Below, one piece after another: positions 37,578 to 44,476 of a DNA stretch of 44,499 bases. The notes beneath the pieces were generated by a model. The model was not told the DNA's origin and searched no databases. It saw only the letters and a program-made list of their open reading frames with translations. Both the position numbers and the translations under genes were made by a program. This DNA comes from Candidatus Doudnabacteria bacterium (lineage in GTDB: Bacteria; Patescibacteriota; Doudnabacteria; UBA920), in the NCBI GenBank assembly GCA_003151625.1, contig PLYC01000029.1, positions 2,921-47,419 on the forward strand, in the 5' to 3' direction. The first letter of the stretch is position 1. Each line of letters opens with the position of its first letter.

Positions 37578-37933
37578 AAATTTTTCCCTAAGTTAATAAT
37601 CGTCTTGTCAATTTTTTTCCAATAGTCGTTAAGCAAACCTAATTGTATGGCTCCTTTTTCGGTCAGGTGATAGTATTTGCGCGGCGGTCCGGCTTCGGAC
37701 TCCACCCATTCGTAGTCTACGGCGCCATCCTGTCTTAACCGCGAAAGCAGGGGATACAGCGTGCCCTCCTGGGTGGCAAATTCCGTGGATTTAAGAGTTT
37801 CCAAAATATTCGCAGCGTAAACCTTTTTGACCGATATGACTTGCAGAACGGCCAACTCCAACAACCCTTTGCGGATTGGTCCGAATTTGTCCGCCTCGGC
37901 TCGCGCCGGGCGAGACGGGTCATTTATTTCCAT
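37574..37933 (-). CDS. PadR-family transcriptional regulator
   Basis: 119 residues. The winged helix runs from GLLELAVLQVISVKKVYAANILETL through TQEGTLYPLLSRLRQDGAVDYEW to GPPRKYYHLTEKGAIQL, the typical PadR pattern. The N-terminus carries NDPSRPARAEADKFGP, coded by a GC-rich repeat (37890-37920) inserted just after the start; related PadR proteins begin directly at the RKGLLEL helix. First gene of the operon with the PspC-domain gene. A symmetric site upstream (37955-37978) is a likely operator, so it probably controls itself and the PspC protein. Confidence 0.92.
   Translation of the reverse strand: MEINDPSRPARAEADKFGPIRKGLLELAVLQVISVKKVYAANILETLKSTEFATQEGTLYPLLSRLRQDGAVDYEWVESEAGPPRKYYHLTEKGAIQLGLLNDYWKKIDKTIINLGKNL
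37890..37920. repeat. In-frame PSRPARAEADK element in padR-type gene
   Basis: TCCGCCTCGGCTCGC facing GGGCGAGACGGGT around GCC; read on the minus strand as PSRPARAEADK. Confidence 0.8.
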
Positions 37934-37954
37934 TAGATTAAGGTTACTAATAAA

Positions 37955-37978
37955 GCTACCTTTCTATATAAAGGTAGC
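37955..37978 (-). promoter_or_regulatory. Predicted PadR operator
   Basis: GCTACCTTT and AAAGGTAGC flank CTATAT, a 24-base dyad located 22 bases before the padR-type ATG. TTGACT and TATAAT-like text lie further upstream on the minus strand (about 37984-37999), placing the dyad at the transcription start. The ATAC/GTAT core of classical PadR sites is not obvious, so the assignment rests on symmetry and place. Confidence 0.6.
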
Positions 37979-38027
37979 ATACTATAAAATTATAGTCAAG
38001 GGGTCTCAAAGCAAATTTTGCGGATTT

Positions 38028-38058
38028 AAAAACCCCTTATTAAAATAAGGGGTTTTGC
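38028..38058. terminator. Terminator downstream of the MFS gene
   Basis: AACCCCTTATT and AATAAGGGGTT around AA, with T-runs on both strands; ends the minus-strand MFS transcript. Confidence 0.85.
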
Positions 38059-38073
38059 TTAACTTTTTTTATC

Positions 38074-39312
38074 CTATTTACTTGCAAAACCTGATTTTCT
38101 GTTTTTTATCATTTGCAAAGCACCGATGCTGGCTGCTACTAAAGCGGCAATTCCGCCCAGAACCAAGCCCCATCTCGGCCCGGCGTGCTCGCCGATAAAG
38201 CCGATAATCGGCCCGCCAATGGGAGTTGAGCCCAAAAACGCCATGGTCCACAACGACATAACCCGGCCGCGCATGCTTGGTTCGCTTTCTAATTGCAGGG
38301 TTGTATTTCCGGTTGACAGGAAATTTATGGAGAAGAAGCCTACAAGTACCAAGGCGGCCAAAACCAAAATAAAGGAAGGCGCAATGGCGGCTAAAAGCAT
38401 TGTGGCGCCAAACAACCACGCCGCGTTAACCAGCGTGCCGGGTTTGATTTTTTTCCGGCTGGCAGTATACAGGCCTCCGGCCATGGAGCCAAGTCCCATG
38501 GCTACGGTTAAGGCGGCGTAAGTGCCTGCGTTGCCGTGAAAGGTAAACTGGGCGACCAGCGGCAAAATTACGGCAAATTCATAAGTCAGGGTGCCGATTA
38601 TAGCCATCATCAGCAAAGTTTCCCGTAAAATTTTATTGGATTTAATATAACGGAAGCCTTCCATGAGCTGGCCTTTTTTATGTTCGGCCTTTGGAGCCGG
38701 GCTGAGTTCTTCGGCTGTCATCATAAACAGGGCAATTAATACGGCAATAAAAGACAGAGCGTTAATAAAAAAACATGGCGCCAAACCCAAACCCGCAATA
38801 ATTCCGCCGCCAATAGCCGGGCCAATAACCCGGGCTAAATTTACCTGGGTGGAGTTTAGTGAGACAGCGTTTTGCAGGCTATCCTTGCCTACCATTTCAA
38901 AAATAAAAGTTTGGCGGGCGGGGTTATCTATTGTGTTAACACAGCCAAGCAGTATGGCCAAAACATAAACCATCCATAACTGGACGCTGCCTGTGGCCAC
39001 CAAGATTCCCAAAACTAGCGCTAACATTGCCGAAGCGCTTTGGGTAAAGTATAAAATTTTGCGTTTGTCAAAGCGGTCGGCCACAATGCCGCCAAACGGA
39101 GCAAAAAACAACACGGGCAGGAATTGCGCGGCCACAATAAGCCCCAGCTGAGTGCCGGATTTGGTTATTTGCAGGACCAGCCAAGTTTGCCCTATGGTCT
39201 GCATCCACGTCCCGCATAAAGAAACCGCCTGCCCAAAAAAATACAGGCGGTAGTTGCGGATTTTTAAAGAGGCAAAAGTCCGCTGGCTGATTTTTTTTAT
39301 TTTATGGCGCAT
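38074..39312 (-). CDS. MFS transporter (EntS/MFS_3-like exporter)
   Basis: 412 residues with about 11-12 hydrophobic segments. The start SLKIRNYRLYFFGQAVSLCGTWMQ and the loop motif GGIVADRFDKRKIL (motif A, residues about 73-86) identify the EntS-like branch; FINALSFIAVLIALFMM, GNTTLQLESEPSMRGRVMSL and FLGSTPIGGPIIGFIGEHAG are also characteristic. Members export siderophores or drugs. The substrate is unknown. It is transcribed alone on the minus strand, with its terminator at 38028-38058. Confidence 0.92.
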   Translation of the reverse strand: MRHKIKKISQRTFASLKIRNYRLYFFGQAVSLCGTWMQTIGQTWLVLQITKSGTQLGLIVAAQFLPVLFFAPFGGIVADRFDKRKILYFTQSASAMLALVLGILVATGSVQLWMVYVLAILLGCVNTIDNPARQTFIFEMVGKDSLQNAVSLNSTQVNLARVIGPAIGGGIIAGLGLAPCFFINALSFIAVLIALFMMTAEELSPAPKAEHKKGQLMEGFRYIKSNKILRETLLMMAIIGTLTYEFAVILPLVAQFTFHGNAGTYAALTVAMGLGSMAGGLYTASRKKIKPGTLVNAAWLFGATMLLAAIAPSFILVLAALVLVGFFSINFLSTGNTTLQLESEPSMRGRVMSLWTMAFLGSTPIGGPIIGFIGEHAGPRWGLVLGGIAALVAASIGALQMIKNRKSGFASK

Positions 39313-39584
39313 AAGTTATCTTAACGAAAACACCAAAAACTTTCAACCCTTCTCTTTGGCACTTTGACATTTTGCAAAAAATGACAATAATGGTAATATA
39401 GGTATAATTAAACTAAGATAATGATTATCTTGCAAATACATTGGCGGTAGGAAGTTTTGGCATATTGGGTTTTGTGCTGTACTGGCTGGGGGTGGCTTTG
39501 CACGCGGGACCGGAGGTAGAAAAAGATCAAATTAATAACGACCCGAGAGTTTAAACAATCATAAAAAAATTATAAATAAAAAAT
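39313..39584. other. Divergent gap between the MFS gene and mscL
   Basis: 272 bases. TATAAT at 39403-39408 on the plus strand (weak TGACAA upstream), an AGATAATGATTATCT palindrome (39416-39430), then a possible 37-codon TTG-started frame (39441-39554). Confidence 0.5.
39441..39554 (+). CDS. Possible 37-residue membrane peptide upstream of mscL
   Basis: A frame opening with TTG at 39441 encodes a hydrophobic stretch (SFGILGFVLYWLGVALHAG) followed by an acidic tail (PEVEKDQINNDPRV). There is no ATG and no clear ribosome site; it may be a gene remnant. It lies between a plausible promoter (TATAAT 39403-39408) and mscL, so it would be on the same transcript. Confidence 0.25.
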   Translation: MAVGSFGILGFVLYWLGVALHAGPEVEKDQINNDPRV

Positions 39585-39986
39585 ATGCTTAAAGGATTCA
39601 AGCAGTTTGTGTTAAGAGGCAATGTGGTGGACCTGGCCGTTGGTGTGGTAATTGGCGCCGCTTTTGGCACGGTGGTTACGGCTTTGGTAAAAGATTTAAT
39701 CACGCCGATTATTGCGGCCATAGCCAAAACGCCGAATTTTTCCGGTTTAGTTTTTACCTTAAACGGCAGCAAGTTTATGTACGGGGATTTTATCAACGCC
39801 CTTATTTCTTTTTTGCTGGTTGCGGCTTCAATTTATTTTTTTGTGGTTACTCCCATGAACATGCTGGTCTCGCGCATGCATAAAGAGCCCCCGGTCGACC
39901 CGACTACAAAAAAGTGCCCCCAGTGCTTAAGCGAAATTTCCATAGATGCCAGGCGCTGTGCGTTTTGCACCCAACCGTTAGTCTAA
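39585..39986 (+). CDS. mscL: Large-conductance mechanosensitive channel with C-terminal zinc ribbon
   Basis: 133 residues. KGFKQFVLRGNVVDLAVGVVIGAAFGTVVTALV is the conserved N-terminal amphipathic helix plus TM1 gate of MscL; TM2 is at about 68-90 (INALISFLLVAASIYFFVV). It forms a tension-gated pore that releases solutes on osmotic downshock. After the cytoplasmic helix comes KKCPQCLSEISIDARRC and FCTQPL, a four-Cys zinc ribbon (about 108-128) that replaces the charged bundle of E. coli MscL. Spacing and Cys pairs fit zinc binding. Confidence 0.95.
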   Translation: MLKGFKQFVLRGNVVDLAVGVVIGAAFGTVVTALVKDLITPIIAAIAKTPNFSGLVFTLNGSKFMYGDFINALISFLLVAASIYFFVVTPMNMLVSRMHKEPPVDPTTKKCPQCLSEISIDARRCAFCTQPLV

Positions 39987-40005
39987 AAACTATAAATATA
40001 GTAAA

Positions 40006-40034
40006 CGCCGCGATAAATATCGCGGCGCTTTTTT
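40006..40034 (+). terminator. Terminator after mscL
   Basis: CGCCGCGAT and ATCGCGGCG around AAAT, then CTTTTTTATG. Confidence 0.92.
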
Positions 40035-40091
40035 ATGCAAAGAAGATAGTGGTATAATTACGCAGTAAACAACTAACGACTATATAACAAT

Positions 40092-40322
40092 ATGAACAAG
40101 CAAAAAGGTTTGGTTATTTTGGGAGTAATATTAGGCATTATCTTATTTATCATCGGCTTTATTTATGCCACACATACGGCCGGAAGCCTGCCAACGTATT
40201 TCCCCGGTTACTTGGCCGGAGCAACCAACGTTCACACTAAACACAGCGTGGCTGCCTTTATAGCCGGCGTGGGCTGCTTTATTTTTGCCTGGTTCCAAAG
40301 CGGCCCAAAGGCGGCTATCTAA
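40092..40322 (+). CDS. Small two-span membrane protein
   Basis: 76 residues, not recognised. Hydrophobic segments at about 7-27 (LVILGVILGIILFIIGFIY) and 51-70 (SVAAFIAGVGCFIFAWF) are joined by a loop with THTAGSLPTYFPGYLAG. A TATAAT box lies at 40053-40058. The last eight bases overlap the 3' end of the convergent UppP gene. Small proteins of this pattern are common in bacteria, and function cannot be inferred. Confidence 0.65.
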   Translation: MNKQKGLVILGVILGIILFIIGFIYATHTAGSLPTYFPGYLAGATNVHTKHSVAAFIAGVGCFIFAWFQSGPKAAI

Positions 40323-41175
40323 AATATAAAATTATAGAATAAACCACTCCCGCGGTGAGGCAGTATAAGGCAAAGGGGGTGAGTTTGTTTGTGTGGAAAT
40401 ACTTTATCAGGAATTTTACCGAGAAGTAGGCGGCAACGGCGGCGGCTAAAGCGCCGGCCAGGGACGGGCCGATTAAATAATAATTTTGCGGCTTAAAAAA
40501 ATCGGACAGGCTCAAGGCCGCCGCCGCCCCAATTATGGGCGTGGCTAAAAGAAAGCTAAATTTTGCGGCGTCTTCGTTGGACAGGCCAACCAGCAGGCTG
40601 CCGGCCATAGTGGAGCCGGAGCGGGACAGGCCGGGGATTAAAGAAAGTATTTGGCTTATGCCAACCCAAACAGCCTGCCACCAGGAAAGCTTGGCAATGT
40701 TGCCGTAAGATTCGCGGCCACTTTTGTTTTCCGGAGCTTTTTTTCTTAAAATTTCCGCCGCGTAAAGCACCGCGCCGTTAAGAATCAAAAAAAATGCCGC
40801 TGATTGTGGTGAGGCAAACAGGCTTCTTAATTTATCCTGAAAAATTAAACCTAAAATTCCCGTTGGAATTGTGCCAACAACCAACAGCCAGCCAACTTTG
40901 GCCCAGACGTCATCGCTCTTAATTTGTCTTTGAGCCAGCGAGCGGAAAATCCCTTTTATAATGTTGACCCATTCTTTCCAAAAAAAGACAAACAGCACCA
41001 AAGCCGTGGCCAAATGCGTAGCCACTAAAAAGGTTAAAAAAAACGGATCGTTTTGGTTAATGTTCCAGCCGACTAATTTGGGGAGGATGACGCTGTGGCC
41101 GAGGCTGGAAACTGGGAACAGTTCGGAAATGCCCTGGATTAAACCAATAATAATGGCTTGGAAGTATGTAATCAT
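40315..41175 (-). CDS. uppP: Undecaprenyl-diphosphate phosphatase
   Basis: 286 residues with about eight membrane spans. It recycles the lipid carrier of cell-wall synthesis by removing one phosphate from undecaprenyl diphosphate, at the outer membrane face. The first motif GLIQGISELFPVSSLGHSVI gives Glu18, Ser24 and His27; the second, PGLSRSGSTMAGSLL near residue 167, gives the catalytic Arg. Fits the BacA family throughout. An exact inverted repeat (41185-41221) sits just upstream of its ATG and probably stops read-through from the minus-strand genes above. Confidence 0.95.
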   Translation of the reverse strand: MITYFQAIIIGLIQGISELFPVSSLGHSVILPKLVGWNINQNDPFFLTFLVATHLATALVLFVFFWKEWVNIIKGIFRSLAQRQIKSDDVWAKVGWLLVVGTIPTGILGLIFQDKLRSLFASPQSAAFFLILNGAVLYAAEILRKKAPENKSGRESYGNIAKLSWWQAVWVGISQILSLIPGLSRSGSTMAGSLLVGLSNEDAAKFSFLLATPIIGAAAALSLSDFFKPQNYYLIGPSLAGALAAAVAAYFSVKFLIKYFHTNKLTPFALYCLTAGVVYSIILYFR

Positions 41176-41184
41176 ATAAATATC

Positions 41185-41221
41185 ATAACAAAAAGTCGCT
41201 ATTAAAGCGACTTTTTGTTAT
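41185..41221. terminator. Symmetric terminator upstream of uppP
   Basis: ATAACAAAAAGTCGCT and exact complement around ATTAA. A T-run lies on both strands; on the minus strand it isolates uppP from upstream genes. Confidence 0.8.
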
Positions 41222-41234
41222 TTGCGACATAGGC

Positions 41235-41268
41235 GAGTCTGCCCTTGCTAGCAAGGGCAAGCGAGACG
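41235..41268. repeat. Intergenic relative of the PSRPxRAEADK element
   Basis: A perfect 20-base palindrome (TGCCCTTGCTAGCAAGGGCA, 41240-41259) between GAGTC and GCGAGAC text. Confidence 0.6.
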
Positions 41269-41341
41269 AGGAGCAAGAAAGATTTAATACCCCAGACAGC
41301 TTAAGCTGCAGTTTCATAGCAGCGAAGCTTCGATAAATACC

Positions 41342-41389
41342 TCGGCCTCATAAACGACGTTCGTACCTGCGTGGCATAGATAAGCGAAT
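41342..41389. repeat. Direct repeat, copy 1
   Basis: TCGGCCTC, then AACGACGTTCGTACCTG (41353-41369), then ATA-ATAAG text. The 17-base core is identical in copy 2 (43341-43388). Confidence 0.75.
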
Positions 41390-41447
41390 ATTTGGTGTGG
41401 CTAGGGTTACTGGTTCACTTGCAAATTTTTATATACAAAAAGAAGAA

Positions 41448-41486
41448 GCGTTGCGTATGGGGTAGGCCCAAAACGAAACGCTCCTT
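41448..41486 (-). terminator. Terminator of the receiver-domain operon
   Basis: On the minus strand GGAGCGTTTCG faces ACGCAACGCTTC across TTTTGGGCCTACCCCAT, followed by TTCTTTTTGTAT. Confidence 0.65.
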
Positions 41487-41489
41487 TGT

Positions 41490-41861
41490 TTACAGTGCGG
41501 CAACGGCATTGCGCAGGTTCTCACCCTCGTCACCCTTTTGGGCGTGCTCGTCGCCGAAGCCCCCCATGTTCTTCGGGAGCGAGCTGTGGGAGACGATTTT
41601 GACAGGCAATCCGAGACTCCGGATTATGTGAGCGAGGATTGCGCCATCAAGCGGATCGACGTAGCACCGCCTCAGATTGGCATCCAGTACAGCTATCTGT
41701 ACACCCATTTCTTGCAGCCATCCCTCGCAGATCATCTTGATCGCCCCCAGTAAGTCCGTGGCTTGCAAGACAACTTCATGCCCGGCTTCCTTGAGGGTTG
41801 TCTCAGCCTGCCACATCTCGTCACGGTTGTCATCAACTAAGAAAATCTTTGCGTTTTCCAT
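41490..41861 (-). CDS. Stand-alone response-regulator receiver protein
   Basis: 123 residues, only a REC domain. IFLVDDNRDE provides the acidic pair, IAVLDANLRR the phospho-acceptor Asp near 60, IVSHSS the conserved Ser/Thr position, and the Lys lies in HAQKGDEGENL near 110. No output domain is attached, so it acts by protein contact, or as a phosphate carrier. AGGAAGGGGGCAAG gives a strong ribosome site. It follows a 75-residue gene by 14 bases. Base composition is GC-balanced. No histidine kinase is seen in the window. Confidence 0.85.
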   Translation of the reverse strand: MENAKIFLVDDNRDEMWQAETTLKEAGHEVVLQATDLLGAIKMICEGWLQEMGVQIAVLDANLRRCYVDPLDGAILAHIIRSLGLPVKIVSHSSLPKNMGGFGDEHAQKGDEGENLRNAVAAL

Positions 41862-41875
41862 CTTGCCCCCTTCCT

Positions 41876-42103
41876 CTATCCAAATCCAAACGCGAGACGG
41901 ACGTACTCCATGTCACGCGTGACCTTCTCGAACAAAACATTGGCCGCGTCTTCGCCGAGAATGTCGGTGACCCACGGAGACGTAATCACGCCCTCGTCTT
42001 CTTCGGCGATTTGTCTAGCCTGCGCTAACACCTCCTCGGCAGGTTTGGTCAGGAGTTGGGGCTCCTCTTCAACGAAACGTTCAAACTGAGCCAGAGATAC
42101 CAT
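41876..42103 (-). CDS. Small acidic protein paired with the receiver gene
   Basis: 75 residues, not recognised. Helical and acidic (FERFVEEEPQLLTKPAEEVL, ARQIAEEDEGV), with no membrane segment. It has a plausible ribosome site (AAGAGGAAC) and lies 14 bases before the receiver-domain gene on the same strand, so the two products may interact. Composition matches the other balanced genes. Confidence 0.6.
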   Translation of the reverse strand: MVSLAQFERFVEEEPQLLTKPAEEVLAQARQIAEEDEGVITSPWVTDILGEDAANVLFEKVTRDMEYVRLAFGFG

Positions 42104-42207
42104 ACGCTTGTTCCTCTTTGTAGTTCGTCCGGGGATTGATATTGCTTCCCCAAAGACCTTTTATTATAACTTAAAAAGCCTCTTAAATCAAGGGTTTTAA
42201 GACAGCC

Positions 42208-43273
42208 CGAATTCAAGGTACACTGTACCACTTTGGAGTAAAATGACAACTACCAAGGAGTCTAAAAGGAAAATGCAGGTATTAACATCGGTGCAGAGGG
42301 AATGGATAGAATTTTTTAACAACAAAGGTCAGGGTCCAAGAGAGATCGGCAGGCAGATTAAACGCGACCATACGGTCATTTCCAGAGAGCTGAAACGGAA
42401 CACCAAACCGGGGAAAAAGTATTCGGCGGTAACGGCTCAAAAAATGGCAGACTTTAAAGCCAAGAAAACCAACAAACGAAAATTGGATAAAGATTTAGAG
42501 CTGCATGATTACGTGGTAAAGAAAATTAAGGAAGGTTTTTCACCGGATGAGGTGTCGGGAGAACTTAAAAATTTTCCTACTACGAGCCTAAAGGGAAAAA
42601 CAATTAGTTATGAAGCTATTTACGACTATATCTACAACGGCGAAGGTAAGTGGGAAAGTTTGTATCAGCACCTCAGGAAAAAACATCGTAAGCGGAAGGT
42701 TCAGCATAGCCGTAAAAGTCAGAAAGTAGCCATCCCGGAGCGTGTTTCCATACACTTAAGGCCAAGTATCATCAACGAGCGGAAAAGAGCCGGAGATTGG
42801 GAAACAGATAGTGTTAAGTTTAAAAAACAAAAAGCTTCTTTGTCTGTGCAATACGAACGAAAACTGATGCTGGTTCGTATACATAAAGTTAAAGACGGGA
42901 CCATGGAAGAGACCGAAAAAGCTATTTCTAAAAGTATTGAATCCCTGCCCCAAGATTTGTTTTTAAGCTTAACCTGGGACAACGGCAAGGAGGGAGTTTG
43001 CCACACTAAGATACGGGACAATTACAACATTGAAACTTACTTTTGTGACCCCTACAGTTCCTGGCAAAAAGGCGGAGTGGAAAATCTTAACGGCTTAATC
43101 CGAGAGTACTTGCCAAGGGATACTGACATGGCTACCATAACCAATGAAGACATCTACCGCATACAAGAACTTCTTAACAACCGGCCGAGGAAGAAACTTG
43201 GCTACCTGACACCCAACAAAGCTTTGGCGGCGATCACTAATCAACTAACTGGTGCACTAAATCCCTGAATTCG
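42208..43273 (+). mobile_element. IS30-family insertion sequence
   Basis: About 1066 bases. The ends are imperfect inverted repeats: CGAATTCAAGGTACACTGTA (left, from 42208) and the complement of the right end, CGAATTCAGGGATTTAGTGC (from 43273). The single gene fills the element, and its stop lies in the right repeat. No clear target duplication is visible. Confidence 0.65.
42243..43268 (+). CDS. IS30-family transposase
   Basis: 341 residues, intact. N-terminal helix-turn-helix (FNNKGQGPREIGRQIKRDHTVISRELKRN, residues about 21-50), then the DDE catalytic core: Asp in RAGDWETDSV near 183, Asp in SLTWDNGKE near 244, and Glu in WQKGGVENLNGLIREYLPR near 280. Length and motifs match IS30 transposases that move by a circular intermediate. 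The upstream GTACACTGTACC palindrome (42218-42229) lies near the left end and may be part of the promoter or binding site. The gene is undamaged, so the element may be active. Confidence 0.93.
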   Translation: MTTTKESKRKMQVLTSVQREWIEFFNNKGQGPREIGRQIKRDHTVISRELKRNTKPGKKYSAVTAQKMADFKAKKTNKRKLDKDLELHDYVVKKIKEGFSPDEVSGELKNFPTTSLKGKTISYEAIYDYIYNGEGKWESLYQHLRKKHRKRKVQHSRKSQKVAIPERVSIHLRPSIINERKRAGDWETDSVKFKKQKASLSVQYERKLMLVRIHKVKDGTMEETEKAISKSIESLPQDLFLSLTWDNGKEGVCHTKIRDNYNIETYFCDPYSSWQKGGVENLNGLIREYLPRDTDMATITNEDIYRIQELLNNRPRKKLGYLTPNKALAAITNQLTGALNP

Positions 43274-43340
43274 TAAAGTTCGATTATTAGGCGTTTTTTC
43301 ATGGTCCCGTAACTCCGCATAACTATCATACGCAAATCTT

Positions 43341-43388
43341 TCGGCCTCCTGAACGACGTTCGTACCTGTTTGAGATAAATAAAGGGAA
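43341..43388. repeat. Direct repeat, copy 2
   Basis: TCGGCCTC, then AACGACGTTCGTACCTG (43352-43368), then GATAAATAA text. With copy 1 it brackets the receiver-domain pair and the IS30 element. Confidence 0.75.
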
Positions 43389-43403
43389 TTTTGTTGTTAT
43401 TTT

Positions 43404-43452
43404 CTAAAAAAACAGACGCCTTACTCCGATCGTCGATCGAAATAAAGCGTCT
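43404..43452 (-). terminator. Terminator of the unknown membrane protein gene
   Basis: On the minus strand AGACGCTTT pairs with AAGGCGTCT across TTTCGATCGACGATCGG (itself self-complementary), followed by GTTTTTTTAG. Confidence 0.88.
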
Positions 43453-43474
43453 CAAAGTGTGCTGGCCAGTACGA

Positions 43475-44476
43475 CTATTTACTGAACTGATGAGAGCAAG
43501 AAAGCCAAAGCCTTCTGTCCCAACGTTTTAGGTAAGTGTCGTAAAAACCATAAATATTCAAGACTTTAACCAGTCGGCCCCACTTATTATCCGGAGCCCT
43601 TAATACCTGGCCGGGGTTTACCACCAGCCCCATATCGTTTTCCGTCCACCGCCCCGTTGCCTCAACGTGCTTCTCTTCGAGGTCTATACTCAAGCCAGTC
43701 ACGGCTCGGCACAGAACTCCGGAACACTTAGGCGGCCCTCGGAGACTTTGAATGTGCCTATCCGTCGAGGCTGTCTTACTGCGGTCGAAGCCGAATGTCA
43801 GCCGATTAGTCAAGGTCAGGCGCAAACCTTTCCAAGACACGTTGGCGTTGACGAACGCGCCGGTGGCATCCACCTTGGCCAGAACCAGATTGTACTGCGG
43901 TCCGAATGTGCCGTTCAGAGTAACGTAGCGGCTAAGACGGATTTTTGCGCCGATGCCGGTAAAACTGGAAGCAGCACCGGTTTGCATGTTCCTTTGGTTC
44001 TGATTCATCAGGACAAATCCGCCGTCGGTAAAGGTCAGAACTGTCTGATGCGTATGCAACTCGTCGGCCAAAGCAAGGATCTGCACTGTCGGCGAGGCTT
44101 CGGCGTTTTGCGTGTGAGGATCATTACCATCCGAGATGGTAGCTTGGCCGTTCGCTTGCTCGCGGGTGGCTTCCTGGGCCTTAGCAACTCCCATGGAAAA
44201 CAGCGATAGGACGAAAGCGAGACCATAGCACGGCAAATAGGCACACGCCCAGGCCAGCCAGACAATTTTTTGGACCGGCTCTTTGACCAGTAGGAAATAC
44301 AACCCCACTGGCCAGAAAACTAACGCTGGAAGTAATATCCACGGCCGGAGCAAATCCCAAAGAGGATTTTTGTCTTGGCGAAGGCGGAATGCGATCCAGA
44401 AAGGTATTACGAGCAGAATCGTCGGCCAAAAATTCACGGCCTCGTACTGCCAAAGCGCGTGAGGATCGCAATGCAT
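43475..44476 (-). CDS. Membrane protein with beta-rich C-terminal domain, unknown
   Basis: 333 residues; an in-frame TAG lies 18 bases upstream, so the ATG at 44476 is the first possible start. Three hydrophobic segments (about 14-32, 45-64, 70-97) are followed by a Ala-Gln-Glu linker (KAQEATREQANGQAT) that could also be a signal cleavage site. Residues about 140-333 show alternating patterns like antiparallel beta strands (RYVTLNGTFGPQYNLVLAKV, LRLTLTNRLTFGFD) and end in DRRLWLSCSHQFSK. This recalls beta-barrel or beta-sandwich porin-like proteins, odd for a single-membrane bacterium. Composition is GC-balanced; it has its own terminator. No family recognised. Confidence 0.65.
   Translation of the reverse strand: MHCDPHALWQYEAVNFWPTILLVIPFWIAFRLRQDKNPLWDLLRPWILLPALVFWPVGLYFLLVKEPVQKIVWLAWACAYLPCYGLAFVLSLFSMGVAKAQEATREQANGQATISDGNDPHTQNAEASPTVQILALADELHTHQTVLTFTDGGFVLMNQNQRNMQTGAASSFTGIGAKIRLSRYVTLNGTFGPQYNLVLAKVDATGAFVNANVSWKGLRLTLTNRLTFGFDRSKTASTDRHIQSLRGPPKCSGVLCRAVTGLSIDLEEKHVEATGRWTENDMGLVVNPGQVLRAPDNKWGRLVKVLNIYGFYDTYLKRWDRRLWLSCSHQFSK

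Larger units (their letters stand above)
41222..41489. other. Gap between uppP and the receiver-domain gene
   Basis: Holds a TGCCCTTGCTAGCAAGGGCA palindrome within a GAGTCT...GCGAGAC frame (41235-41268, relative of the PSRPxRAEADK repeat), a CAGCTTAAGCTG palindrome, a direct repeat shared with 43341-43388 (41342-41389) and the receiver gene's terminator. Confidence 0.6.

Noticed and set aside
42208-43273. Target-site duplication of the IS30 element
   Set aside because: The bases outside the two inverted ends (GCC on the left, TAA on the right) do not match, so none is claimed.
43237-43455. 72-codon minus-strand frame downstream of the unknown membrane protein
   Set aside because: It begins inside the strong terminator at 43404-43452 and overlaps the IS30 right end. 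No ribosome site; treated as a chance frame.
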